Part shown: positions 43,301 through 52,382 of the stretch, in pieces
Layout: each line of letters opens with the position of its first letter
Position numbering within the stretch: the stretch's first letter is position 1
Origin: Bacteroidota bacterium
GTDB taxonomy: Bacteria > Bacteroidota > Bacteroidia > Cytophagales > Cytophagaceae
Direction: 5' to 3'
Length of the DNA: 64,000 bases
Assembly: GCA_023392125.1 (NCBI GenBank)
Contig: JAEVZS010000012.1
Location: 33,172 to 97,171, forward strand
The notes under the pieces: generated by a model
Told to the model about the DNA's origin: nothing
The model's input: the letters and a program-made list of their open reading frames with translations, nothing else
The model's database searches: none
Made by a program: the position numbers and the translations under genes

Positions 43301-45165
43301 CCGAGCAAGGTGCCCTCCGGATAAAACCCGCTGCCTGTCACCTGTCCGTTGGCAGGATTAATCTTCCAGAGGCGGACTTCCTGATTGCCGTTTCTCTCCA
43401 TACGGTTTCTCACCCGGGTATCGGGAGACTGCTGCCAGGCATCACCGAATCCTGAGGAAGACAGCACTCTGCCCGAAGGCGCGTTTTCAAACTCCGTAAG
43501 CGCATAAGGCTTCGCGTCATTTACGATACGGTCCCTATTGTTGCTGGCTGCATTGGTATAAAAAGCGGCCTGCTCACTCAGGTAATCGTCCCGGTAGGCT
43601 CCGCAGCCTGTTTCCGCCACATAGGGCAGATAGGTTTTGGGTATACGGTGCAGGTTGTCGTATTCTGTAAACTGCACCAGGTCATTGCCGCGCGGACTCG
43701 CTCCGGTTTCCTGCGACTGTGCTACACGTCCGAAGCCGTCTATATAGCTGACTGATTCTGCCTTTTCGATCAGCCGGGTTCCTGCCAGCTGCGGATCCCG
43801 TACCGGCTCAAAGAAACTGGTCTCCCGGACATAATTGTGCTGCCGGCTCAGCGCCGGATCGCAGGTATTGGGATCCGGACGGAAGCTGAGCTGATTCATC
43901 CATATTCTGGAATACGAAGCGCTGCTTCCGTTAAACTGGCGATAGCATATGGTCGCCTTCCGAGCGATCTGATCATAGCTGAGAAAGCAGCCGGAATAAA
44001 AATATACCAGATTCATCGTGCTCAGGCTGGCGTACCCTTCACTGCCAACCACATTAAACCCGGCATCAAAAAGCTGATACTTTACATAAGCCTGGTTATT
44101 GGCCGACCAGTAATAAAAGCATATAAGCCCGGAAGTGCGTTCGTCAAACGCGATTCTGGGCGACAGCTGATTGCCCGCATTGCTGATGCTGAGGCTGGTC
44201 TCATTCTTTATCTGCCGGTCAAAGCGGTCATAGGCCTTGAAGAAAGCGCCCCAGCCGTTGCCGTCAAGGGCGGTATACATGATCAGATACTGCCCCGTAT
44301 GCGTGTTGAAAACGATATCCGGCATCTGCTGATCACCGCTCGTGGTGGTATTGACAACCTTCTCAGCCCCGGCGGTATATACTCCTCTGGCCTCTCTCCT
44401 GAACTTTCGCAGCACAATATCCAGTCCGCTGACATATCCCTGCGAGTTGCAGACGGTATACAGCTCTCCGCTTACCGGCGATACTTTTACAGCGATGACA
44501 TGCTGACTGCCGGCAGTAACGGCATTGACGGGAATATCATCGGTTTCAAAAGCAAAATCCGCGTAATTAAGCACTCTGAAATACGAGCCCTGATCGGCAG
44601 AATAGACACCCACATCGCGGCCGTCCTGATCCAGCCAGGCCACAATCAGCTCATTGTTCCGCTCATCGAGCGCGAGCTGCGGGTATGTCTGCCGACCCGT
44701 CAGGTAGCTGTTTACCCGCTTTTCGCTGCCGGCAGGGCTACCATCCGCAAGGCTGAACTTTCTGATATACACATCGTAGTCTCCGGTATGATTGCTGGAC
44801 CAGGCTACTACAAAAGTGCCGTCAAACGGATTGATAAGCACATCAATGTACACCTGATCAAACGAAGTGGTATTGGCTACCGGCCCCGAGGCAATCTCTG
44901 TCATATCCTTGTCATACAAGGCAAAAAGCACATCGCGCTGCGAGGAGCTGCCCGGAACGATTTCCGACTGATAGTAGGCAACCACCTTTTTGCCGGTACG
45001 CTGATCGGTATCAATATCCGCGTATTTCTGATACACAAAGCCCTGGGGCTTTACTTCAAAAGCCTGATTGCCGCCAAACGTATCATGCGTAAGCGACTGG
45101 GCACAGAGTGTATACGCAAAACCAGCGTATACAAACAGAAAGAAAAAAACAGTATTACCTGACAT
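40351..45165 (-). CDS. Giant secreted RHS/YD-repeat protein with C-terminal HEYGH zincin-like domain
   Basis: A 1604-residue protein. After a signal peptide (to about residue 22) the first about 450 residues look like a beta-propeller or repeat domain (QLALDERNNELIVAWLDQDG-type repeats). YD/RHS repeats follow (VYDELSRLRYSIP, FVYDFSGQLLKT, SYDLNGNIQRV) and the RHS core ends with YYPFGMRLPG, YDFHARNYDPVLGRF and GNNPVNMVDPSGK. The variable C-terminal domain (about 1345-1604) has HEYGH (residues 1518-1522) and a downstream EMSAN Glu (1565), the layout of a zinc metallopeptidase. It overlaps the upstream small gene by 11 nt and is followed 5 nt later by a lipoprotein gene. It may be a toxin effector or a surface protease. 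Confidence 0.85.
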   Translation of the reverse strand: MSGNTVFFFLFVYAGFAYTLCAQSLTHDTFGGNQAFEVKPQGFVYQKYADIDTDQRTGKKVVAYYQSEIVPGSSSQRDVLFALYDKDMTEIASGPVANTTSFDQVYIDVLINPFDGTFVVAWSSNHTGDYDVYIRKFSLADGSPAGSEKRVNSYLTGRQTYPQLALDERNNELIVAWLDQDGRDVGVYSADQGSYFRVLNYADFAFETDDIPVNAVTAGSQHVIAVKVSPVSGELYTVCNSQGYVSGLDIVLRKFRREARGVYTAGAEKVVNTTTSGDQQMPDIVFNTHTGQYLIMYTALDGNGWGAFFKAYDRFDRQIKNETSLSISNAGNQLSPRIAFDERTSGLICFYYWSANNQAYVKYQLFDAGFNVVGSEGYASLSTMNLVYFYSGCFLSYDQIARKATICYRQFNGSSASYSRIWMNQLSFRPDPNTCDPALSRQHNYVRETSFFEPVRDPQLAGTRLIEKAESVSYIDGFGRVAQSQETGASPRGNDLVQFTEYDNLHRIPKTYLPYVAETGCGAYRDDYLSEQAAFYTNAASNNRDRIVNDAKPYALTEFENAPSGRVLSSSGFGDAWQQSPDTRVRNRMERNGNQEVRLWKINPANGQVTGSGFYPEGTLLGYTYIDQDGNESYSYRDKAGLTVMTSVRINATTYAYTYYVYDELSRLRYSIPPAALGYFAGNYTFDHTSPVYDLYMYGYQYDKKGRLTEEKKPGKEVVYHIYDRKDRRILLQDGVQRAENKWAFVKFDALGRPLYRGMYTHTGAIGRAAMQSIADQETVSDEKPAAGDPGYTNEAWPVVSPSDIRHVYYYDTYDTDRNGTDDLLPDYTIDHEETEFSRQVYGRLTAEKTLNGSSGWIRKFFFYDKQGRVIQTRGNNRLALTVMEDYQSFVYDFSGQLLKTRKKVTGSQSVATTTANRFVYDHGGRLLRTYHRINGEPEVLLSELVYNELGQVTEKNLHSEDEGVSFLQSLDYVYNIQGAMTHINNSSLSNDGIINNDNNDLFGMQLHYEAAVPGLDNQARYNGAVSAMTWQTNNAAFPLTNGEKGYAYQYDGAGQLLEANYKEKPLSAWATSDKYREKLSYDLNGNIQRVLRTGAAGDIADSLGLSYTGNRLSTITEDGSLIHGYGQASTTGLTYDANGNPDSGPHGFNMSYNDMGKIAMLHPNTGGNFLFSAYIYSGTGSRLAKQDVRLSGYPPQVQVTSQEYIGNFMFDNGVLKFVHTGEGRVSVSGGQFKYEYDLKDHLGNTRLTFDKDPLTSAARVIQEDHYYPFGMRLPGLSYDYASGNRHLFQGKELDPVSGLYDFHARNYDPVLGRFYEVDPAGQFASPFNGMGNNPVNMVDPSGKFALSLLSKIVAGDINNWKDVGRAVLVGSITEPFIATNVVSDAMNTTTTSVGLITGLAKGIGSGDWTKLGNAAEIFLGQFYTDQNRGVGEELWQGISRNTLETPQTGLGYNYSQWQNIMGNVDRVDFLGGATFVTNEYAADGHGVSLGNFINVNNDGAITGNFADYVKSDPLYMHEYGHTFDSQAWGPLYLAVVGAFSAYSAETSERIPGTVNDTHDFRWYEMSANRHAAHYFGRYYGVDWNDTPYRSGVYETYYPRRKKK

Positions 45166-45670
45166 GACGGTTCAGTTTACATTCCTTTTCAGCAGCAGCC
45201 TTCCGGCTTTTATCTATAGCCCGCATCCGGACACGGGTATCCTGATATATGGCTGTCTCATCCACTTCCATCTCTATAATATACATATTGTCGTGGCCCG
45301 GCACGGGATATCTGTATGCCCTGTGCTTTCCGGCCAGCACATAGCCATCACGGGTCTCCTGCACACGGAAAGAGGTATTTTGCCTGCCGGCAGCAGTACC
45401 GAAATCAAGCTCCAGCTGATCCAGCAGAGCAACACTGTCGATCTCAAAGGAAATAGTGAGCAGTACCTTTGCAGATGAGTTGTTGGCAGACCGCTGCTGA
45501 CTGGTTGCGGTAGCGGTGGTATCGTACAAATCCGGCATACCTTCTGCCGGCTGGCTGATCCGCACCTGCAGCGACCTGATATCCTGCGCAAAGCCCGTAC
45601 AGAAGAAAAAGCAGGACAAGGCAAGAAGCAGGCTTGGTTTTCTCATCGATGTATTTTTCATTTGGTTCAT
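45155..45670 (-). CDS. Small exported protein between two giant RHS/YD proteins
   Basis: A 171-residue protein with a signal peptide (about residues 9-29, MRKPSLLLALSCFFFCTGFAQ region) and a beta-rich body (KVLLTISFEIDSVALLDQLELDFG, YIIEMEVDETAIY). No domain is recognised. It starts 7 nt after the upstream giant gene and overlaps the downstream RHS start by 11 nt, so all three genes are one transcript. It could be a processing or anchoring partner of the giant proteins. Other Met codons at 45661 and 45646 are possible starts. Confidence 0.7.
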   Translation of the reverse strand: MNQMKNTSMRKPSLLLALSCFFFCTGFAQDIRSLQVRISQPAEGMPDLYDTTATATSQQRSANNSSAKVLLTISFEIDSVALLDQLELDFGTAAGRQNTSFRVQETRDGYVLAGKHRAYRYPVPGHDNMYIIEMEVDETAIYQDTRVRMRAIDKSRKAAAEKECKLNRHVR

Positions 45671-45677
45671 AGATCAG

Positions 45678-48600
45678 TTATTGAGTGTTTACAGAAACTT
45701 CGTCCGGCGTACCGACTATATTGCCCCTGCTGTCTTTTACCGTCAGCTTTACCCTGTATATGGCCGGCGCATCAAAGAAGTGGGTAACTGTGGCGCTGGT
45801 TCCCGAATGCGATGTGCCATCTCCGAAATCCCAGTGAAATGTCTTGTCATAGTCGCCGGATCCGGCCGATTGCTGCGCTGTAAATGTCAGGGTTGGCGCC
45901 ATTCCCGACACCGGCCCGATAATCCACTGACTATTGAGATAGCTGTTGCGGTCATAGTATTCATACTGCCGGAGCATATTGCGGTCATTGTCCCGGATCC
46001 GGCTGATCCTGCCCAGATCATCGTATTCGTAAAAAGAGGAACGATAGCGTGCATCTGTGCCGCAGGTAACTCCTATGGCAGGTTCGTACGAAGCTGTTTC
46101 GACAACCGCATCGACCGGAGCTATCCGTATTTCATCCAAATACATATGTCCGGGGCTTGCAGACAGGTTGCCCAGCTCCAGCAGGATCCCCAGCCGCTCA
46201 TTGGAAGGCACCTGACCCAGCTGGCGGATTTCTCCGAGATCAAATTCAAAAACCGCAGGTTTCCATTCGCCTGTATTCTGAACAGAAGACATACGAAATG
46301 CTTCGGCAATATTGGGATACAGAGTTGTTACAGGCTCCCCTTCCTTAAAAGCAGACATCCAAACCTGTAAGCTGCTATATGGAATACCTTTGACCATCAG
46401 TGAAACTCTATACCGGGCATGCTGCCGGTCCGGTATAAGTCCATTAGTCAGCCGAAGGGCGATACCACTATATCCTGCTTTCAACCTGAGACTATGATCG
46501 CCTGCATATACATGACGGGGATTATCACCTGCATCAACTATTTCCGGACTTTGCGACCACCAGATCCATCGGCCATCATCTGACTTATCTGAGAATAATC
46601 CGTCTTCAAAACCATAATAAGCCACGTCAGCCCTGCCTGCATTATTGATCCTGGCTACAGGATACCGGCTTTTGTATCCGTAGATCACTGCGCTTGTAAT
46701 CCGCCCATCTGTCACTTCTTCGGGGCTTCCGAAGTCATCATAACGGTTTACCTGACTCGTGAGGCCATATTTCTCGTCCATTTCAAAGTAATGTGAGGAA
46801 CTGCTTCCCCCCGGCATGGATCCCTGGCTGGCATTGGAAAATTTAAAACTGGCCAGAGGCACGGGCTGATCGATCTCCAGGCGATAGCTCTCTTTCGGCG
46901 CCGGAAACGAATACGGCACATTTTGTTCCGTCTCTTTTTCCTGCAGCTCATAGGTGTTTATGGTACCGTCAAGGATATATTCCATCCCGTTTTTTGTCTT
47001 TGCGACCACTTCTTCAATCAGGGTAGTCCGCATATTGGCCTCCCCCAGATGCCAGATAAAGGTTTGCCTGGGTTCCACCCCCGGCCCTCCTATACCTCCA
47101 AAACGGGAGTCCGCATAGTCCGTGGCATATATACGGTATCGGGTAATGGTATCACCGGCGCTGTTTACCGAAGTGATCCGGGAGGGTTGCTGATTGGCTC
47201 TGTTAAAGGTATACCGTGTCACAGCGGCAATTGCGTTGCCGTTGTCATCATAGGTGTGCTGGCTGGCCGAATCCAGCCGCAGCCATTCTCTCTGAATATA
47301 ATACAGCCTGCCCTGATAATGATGGTTGGAAACAGAGGGTCCGTTGTGCGGAGCGAGTATATCAAGATAGGTAAGATCGCTGGTCACTCTCAGAGAGTAC
47401 AGCTTTCCACCCAGCGTTTCCGGCTCATCCAGACTGTAATGATATTCGGTTATGCCTTTTTCATTGCCGGCAGCATCATATTGTGACTCTTTTCTGAGCA
47501 CTCCCCGAAAAAAATCCTTGTTCACACGCGGTGTGTACTCACTCTCCTGTACCCCTGCGCCTTCTACATACTCGGCATCGTAATACCCCTGCGCTCCCCG
47601 CACGACTTTCAGGTCAGGCACATCTTCCCTGGTGGTATATTCATAGACGGTTTTTCCGGAGCTGGTGCCGCCGTTGACCGTCACGGTGACGTACTTATAC
47701 CCTACATGCCCCTGCGTAGTGCCAAGATCAACCAGAGACCGGTTTGTTCTGACCCGGTATACAAATGTTTTTACAAACCAGCTTACCCCTGTACCGAGAT
47801 TTACACTGTACCGGTACCTGATCTGACGGTTGTACAGACATTTGGGCAACGCAATCAGGTACCCGCTCGACTGCGTGGTATTGGGAATAGTGTAGGAATA
47901 ATCGGTCGTGGTCATAGCCGGCGAGTTTTCCTCCCTGTCAATCTTGCGCTTAATCCGCAGCCCGCCAATGGGAAAATCATAATTGCCCGCCGTATGGGCT
48001 TCAAACTCAAAGGAAGTTGAAGCTCCCCGGGGATATACAATTTTCTTTAGTGCCAGGGCCCCCATATAGGCAGGATTGCCCTTGCGGTCCATGCCGGTCA
48101 GGCCATCCAGCTGCGGGATATTGTTGAATTGTGTAGTGGAGATAATAGTACCCGACTGATCCCGGATGGTAGCATAGCCCATATTTTTGGAATAATACCC
48201 CCAGTAATCCTGCTCAAAATTGTAAAAGCGATTGGGAAGCAGCACCGAGTCATCGTATTCGAGCAGATACGGCGAGGTGGCTTCCTCCCCGTTTTCAGTA
48301 TGCACTCTGGTCAGGAAAAGCCTGTGATTTTCGGGATAGGCCGGAAATGCATTGTACGAATCATTGACTGCCGTATAGTACCTGTATCCCAGATGCACGG
48401 TCTTGTATACCCTGCCGGTGTACGTATCGGTAAAAACGACGGATTTAAGCGCATAGTTTCCGGGCAGATCCTTTCTTGCGGTACTCTCCGGAATAAACTC
48501 GATCTTATCTGTATATTGCCAGCTGCCACACTCGATTTTAGTCAGTCGTTTGGGATTCAGTATTTTGACCGTATGCCTGACTGCTTCAAGCTTTTCATGC

Positions 48601-49511
48601 CACATGCCCTCATGCGGCTCATTGTAGGTTCTGTACTCTACGTAGTCATACTCTTCATACGAGTCGGTATAGTCGTAATGATAATGAGTCTGACTAAACG
48701 TTTCATTTACGATTTCTGCATCCGTAGCATAGGAAAAATGGATGGTTTCTACCGTATTGAGCTGTACAATCTGAGAGAGATGCCAGGTAGAAACAAACGA
48801 ATAAGGCGGCCGGTCGGAAGGATCAGCAGAAACTTCACTGGTTTCTGTATAGTAAGAGGTATCGGGAAACAAATACCTGACTCCGTCATGGGTCTGAATC
48901 TCCCAGGTGCCGGTTCCTCTCGGACCTATCGCAGGTATTATCCGGATATTGGATGAAGGAATCAGCACCGCATATCCATCCTTGTTCAGGTAAAATGTAC
49001 CGGAGCTGCCGTTTACATTGAAGTAAAAGATATCCTGCTCCGCATCCAGCTCTTCCTTACTTACCTTTTCATAATACTCATTGACGGGATTACCTTTAAA
49101 CGTTACGATCGGATTGCCGTTGTTTGTTGCCGTGTAGTAATCCGCCACCTCAGCTCCTCCCCGGGTAGCTGAACCGCAGAATCCGTATGGTGATTCATCC
49201 GGCAGCCCGCGCACAACTCTGGTAATGGTTCCTCCGGCGTTGAGCGACCAGTTGGCGCCCACCCAGGATGGCACGTCCTCCACTCTGACCCCGGAAGCAT
49301 GATACCGGAGATCAATGGGAATGCTTGCATTTCTTGTTTTAAACTCCCCGATCGGTATGCGGATATCCGGAATCCCCGCATAGAGATTGACCGGTACATC
49401 TACAAACCTCCCCAATGCGACAGAGTTGGGCGAAGGCTGATAAAACTGCTGCGAAAACGCAGACAGCGCCGGCAGCATACTGAAGAATACGATTACAAAA
49501 AGTTGCTTCAT
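45678..49511 (-). CDS. Giant secreted YD-repeat-like protein with C-terminal PKD domain
   Basis: A 1277-residue protein from the ATG at 49511; signal peptide MKQLFVIVFFSMLPALSAFS. The N-terminal half follows the pattern of Bacteroidota RHS-associated proteins (NSVALGRFVDVPVNLYAGIPDIRIP, IPIDLRYHASGVRVEDVPSWVGANWSLNAGG). A carbohydrate-binding-like beta-sandwich with GDHSLRLKAGYSG appears around residues 1000-1140, a short YD stretch (YEYDDLGRISRIRDNDRN) near 1180, and a PKD domain (FHWDFGDGTSHSG) closes the protein. It has no zincin motif. It is the first gene of the operon that continues with the small protein, the HEYGH-RHS protein and the lipoproteins. Confidence 0.82.
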   Translation of the reverse strand: MKQLFVIVFFSMLPALSAFSQQFYQPSPNSVALGRFVDVPVNLYAGIPDIRIPIGEFKTRNASIPIDLRYHASGVRVEDVPSWVGANWSLNAGGTITRVVRGLPDESPYGFCGSATRGGAEVADYYTATNNGNPIVTFKGNPVNEYYEKVSKEELDAEQDIFYFNVNGSSGTFYLNKDGYAVLIPSSNIRIIPAIGPRGTGTWEIQTHDGVRYLFPDTSYYTETSEVSADPSDRPPYSFVSTWHLSQIVQLNTVETIHFSYATDAEIVNETFSQTHYHYDYTDSYEEYDYVEYRTYNEPHEGMWHEKLEAVRHTVKILNPKRLTKIECGSWQYTDKIEFIPESTARKDLPGNYALKSVVFTDTYTGRVYKTVHLGYRYYTAVNDSYNAFPAYPENHRLFLTRVHTENGEEATSPYLLEYDDSVLLPNRFYNFEQDYWGYYSKNMGYATIRDQSGTIISTTQFNNIPQLDGLTGMDRKGNPAYMGALALKKIVYPRGASTSFEFEAHTAGNYDFPIGGLRIKRKIDREENSPAMTTTDYSYTIPNTTQSSGYLIALPKCLYNRQIRYRYSVNLGTGVSWFVKTFVYRVRTNRSLVDLGTTQGHVGYKYVTVTVNGGTSSGKTVYEYTTREDVPDLKVVRGAQGYYDAEYVEGAGVQESEYTPRVNKDFFRGVLRKESQYDAAGNEKGITEYHYSLDEPETLGGKLYSLRVTSDLTYLDILAPHNGPSVSNHHYQGRLYYIQREWLRLDSASQHTYDDNGNAIAAVTRYTFNRANQQPSRITSVNSAGDTITRYRIYATDYADSRFGGIGGPGVEPRQTFIWHLGEANMRTTLIEEVVAKTKNGMEYILDGTINTYELQEKETEQNVPYSFPAPKESYRLEIDQPVPLASFKFSNASQGSMPGGSSSSHYFEMDEKYGLTSQVNRYDDFGSPEEVTDGRITSAVIYGYKSRYPVARINNAGRADVAYYGFEDGLFSDKSDDGRWIWWSQSPEIVDAGDNPRHVYAGDHSLRLKAGYSGIALRLTNGLIPDRQHARYRVSLMVKGIPYSSLQVWMSAFKEGEPVTTLYPNIAEAFRMSSVQNTGEWKPAVFEFDLGEIRQLGQVPSNERLGILLELGNLSASPGHMYLDEIRIAPVDAVVETASYEPAIGVTCGTDARYRSSFYEYDDLGRISRIRDNDRNMLRQYEYYDRNSYLNSQWIIGPVSGMAPTLTFTAQQSAGSGDYDKTFHWDFGDGTSHSGTSATVTHFFDAPAIYRVKLTVKDSRGNIVGTPDEVSVNTQ

Positions 49512-50042
49512 TCGGAGTAAATAAAAATCGGATACCGGTCGCAATTTTAATACATTAGTTAATTATAAAAAAAGCCGGTTCAGAAAATTCACGCAAAATT
49601 AACATTTAGTTTTCCACACTAAAAAAAGTGTAATACATTCAACTGAAAAACAATAAATTAAATTAAAATCACTCAAAATAAAATCAAAGTGACTTAAAAG
49701 TCAATTCAGCGGATTATATATAAAAAACCGCAAAACTACACAATCACATGTTTTAAATATTTATCTCCTTCCAATCGTTCCGCTTTGCGGAATGACAAGC
49801 ATTGACAAGGGCATCTGGTCGTTTTCACTGGCTACCAAAAGCCGGCCGGCGGGGCGATAGCAGAGATCAGCAAAAACAAATCTCCCTATCACTCAATTCA
49901 CACATTACCCAATCACCCGATCCGCACAGGCTTTTCTCTTCTCCTATCCTCAAATCTGTCTGCCTTTCAAAACTTTTACCTACTTTTAACGTACCTTTGC
50001 CACATTGTCAACCGGCATAACGGGTACCTCTGAGAAAAACCA
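49512..50042. other. Intergenic region with promoter of the RHS operon and repeat copy C
   Basis: About 530 bases. The first 250 are very A/T-rich and probably hold the promoter for the minus-strand RHS operon. The rest carries repeat copy C (49776-49910). No credible gene is seen. Confidence 0.4.
49776..49910 (+). repeat. Dispersed direct repeat, copy C
   Basis: Starts with a perfect TTCCGC-TTT-GCGGAA palindrome, then AATGACAAGCATT, ATCTGGTCGTTTTCACTGGC, AAAGCCGGCCGG, GATAGCAGAGATCAGC and an ACAAATC / CACTCAATTCA tail. It is a direct repeat of copy B (38637-38805) and brackets the 11-kb RHS operon with it. Confidence 0.75.
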
Positions 50043-52382
50043 ATGACTGAAAACAACGACAACATCCGGCAATTGCTGGACAAGCTGCACATACTCCAGA
50101 AAAAGCAGGAAGACTTCTCAATAGAAATCAGTGATCTGCGCCGGGAGATTTACGCGCTGAAGAGCGCTCCTCAGGAATCTGTCAGGGCAGCAGCTCCCGT
50201 CACTCCTCCGGCACCTGTAAAAGAGACCGTTCAGGCGCTCTCAGCAAAGCCTTCCGTCAGTACAGTGCTATCTCCCCCGCCTGTTACAAACATACGCCCG
50301 CCGAAGTCAAAATCGGATCTGGAAAAATTTATCGGTGAAAATCTCGCCAACAAAATCGGTATTCTCATCATTGTGATCGGCGTGGCTATAGGCGCCAAAT
50401 ACAGCATCGAGCACCAGCTGATCAATCCCCTCACCCGTATCATACTCGGGTATCTGACGGGTGTAGGTCTGCTGGGCTTTGCCATAAAGCTGAAACAGAA
50501 ATACCATAATTTCAGCGCTGTGCTGCTCAGCGGCTCCATGTCCATATTCTATTTCATAACGTACTCAGCTTACAGCTTCTATGACCTGATCCCGCAGATT
50601 CCGGCCTTCGGGCTGATGATGCTGTTTACTGTTTTCACCGTCCTTGCGGCCTTGCACTACAACCGGCAGATCATCGCGCACATCGGCCTTGTGGGCGCCT
50701 ACGCGGTTCCCTTTCTGCTCAGCAAAGACTCCGGTCAGGTTGCCGTGCTGTTCAGCTACATGACGCTGATCAACGCGGGCATACTGGCCATAGCCGTCAA
50801 AAAGCTCTGGAAGCCGCTCTGGTATTCTTCCTTTGGCATCACCTGGCTGATCGTGGCAGGCTGGACGCTGAGCGATTACCGGCCTAACGAGGACTTTGCT
50901 ATTGGGATTGGTTTTCTATGCATCTTTTTCGTGCTGTTTTATCTCACGCTTGTTTCCTACCAGCTGCTCCACCGGACAAGACTGGGCAAGGAAGATGTAC
51001 TGCTATTGCTGGCCAACGCTTTTATATTTTATGGTCTGGGCTATTACATGCTTGAGGAAAAGCAAAACGGGACAGAACTGCTTGGGCTGTTTACACTGGC
51101 CAACGCGCTGCCTCATTTTGCACTGGCCATGGTGATCCACAAACGGCAGGCTATTGACAGAAACCTGCTTTATCTGATTGTCGGGCTGGTGCTGGTCTTT
51201 ATCACGATAGCGATACCAGTACAGCTGGACGGCAACTGGGTCACCCTGCTCTGGTCAGGGGAAGCGGCGCTGCTGTTCTGGCTTGGAAGAACCAAAGCAA
51301 TTGCCGTCTACGAAAAGCTTGCTTACCCGATGATTTATCTGGCTTTTTTCAGTCTGGTTCACGACTGGTCCGCGTCGTATGATTCCTATTATTATACCAT
51401 ACAACCGGAAAGCAACATTCCATTCCTGTTCAACATCTACCTGCTTACTTCTTTGCTGTTTGTCGCTTCGCTGGCACTCATTAACTATTTCAAACACAGA
51501 CATCCGGCAGAAACTCCGCCTTTCAAATGGAAGCTGGTGAATGTATTCATTGATTTCTCGCTGCCGGCACTGTTGATTTTCTCACTGTACTATGCTTTCA
51601 GAATAGAAATTGCCTCTTATTGGGACCAGCTCTATGCCGCTTCAATGATTGAGACAGACAACCCGAACGGCAACTACAAGGATTATTTCATGAACTATGC
51701 GCTGAACAATTTCAAAGCAGTCTGGATCATCAATTATTCCCTGTTTTTTGTATCAGCGCTGGCACTGGTCAATTATACCAGAATACGTCACCACCTGCTG
51801 GGCAAACTCAGTCTCCTGCTGATTTTGCTGACACTGCTGGTTTTCCTTACTCAGGGACTTTATGAGCTGAGCGAGCTGCGTGACAGCTGGCTGGAGCCAC
51901 TCTATCCGGAATATTTTCCCGGCAACTGGTTCTATATCGGCATCCGCTATGTTTCTCTGGCTTTTGCCGGGCTTGGTCTGTATGCCTGCTATCGGTACAT
52001 ACCCCGGAACCTGATAAAGAACTTTCCTCTTTTTTACGACTGCGTATTGCATATCTCTCTGCTCTGGATAGCCAGCAGCGAACTGATCAACTGGATGGAT
52101 CTGGCCCACTCGTCACAGTCCTACAAGCTCGGTCTGAGCATACTCTGGGGCGCTTATGCTCTGCTGCTGATCGTGCTGGGTATCTGGAAAAAGAAACGGC
52201 ACCTGCGCCTGGGGGCCATGGCATTGTTCGGCATTACCCTGCTCAAGCTGTTTTTCTACGATATTGCTCATCTCGATACCATTGCCAAAACCATTGTCTT
52301 TGTTTCGCTGGGTGTGCTGCTGCTGATTATTTCCTTTTTATACAACAAATACAAAAACAGCATTTCGGATGAAGCTCTCTGA
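50043..52382 (+). CDS. DUF2339 multispanning membrane protein
   Basis: A 779-residue protein. An N-terminal coiled coil (about 5-45) and a Pro/Ala-rich linker precede the DUF2339 region, which starts KFIGENLANKIGILIIVIGVAIGAKYSIE and continues through some 20 or more membrane helices. The function of the family is unknown. It overlaps the following DUF3999-like gene by 14 nt; these two families are commonly adjacent, so they probably act together in the envelope. Confidence 0.9.
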   Translation: MTENNDNIRQLLDKLHILQKKQEDFSIEISDLRREIYALKSAPQESVRAAAPVTPPAPVKETVQALSAKPSVSTVLSPPPVTNIRPPKSKSDLEKFIGENLANKIGILIIVIGVAIGAKYSIEHQLINPLTRIILGYLTGVGLLGFAIKLKQKYHNFSAVLLSGSMSIFYFITYSAYSFYDLIPQIPAFGLMMLFTVFTVLAALHYNRQIIAHIGLVGAYAVPFLLSKDSGQVAVLFSYMTLINAGILAIAVKKLWKPLWYSSFGITWLIVAGWTLSDYRPNEDFAIGIGFLCIFFVLFYLTLVSYQLLHRTRLGKEDVLLLLANAFIFYGLGYYMLEEKQNGTELLGLFTLANALPHFALAMVIHKRQAIDRNLLYLIVGLVLVFITIAIPVQLDGNWVTLLWSGEAALLFWLGRTKAIAVYEKLAYPMIYLAFFSLVHDWSASYDSYYYTIQPESNIPFLFNIYLLTSLLFVASLALINYFKHRHPAETPPFKWKLVNVFIDFSLPALLIFSLYYAFRIEIASYWDQLYAASMIETDNPNGNYKDYFMNYALNNFKAVWIINYSLFFVSALALVNYTRIRHHLLGKLSLLLILLTLLVFLTQGLYELSELRDSWLEPLYPEYFPGNWFYIGIRYVSLAFAGLGLYACYRYIPRNLIKNFPLFYDCVLHISLLWIASSELINWMDLAHSSQSYKLGLSILWGAYALLLIVLGIWKKKRHLRLGAMALFGITLLKLFFYDIAHLDTIAKTIVFVSLGVLLLIISFLYNKYKNSISDEAL

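Noticed and set aside
43837..45162. 441-codon open frame on the + strand
   Set aside because: Antisense to the RHS gene; no signal peptide or domain, and the RHS frame is unambiguous.
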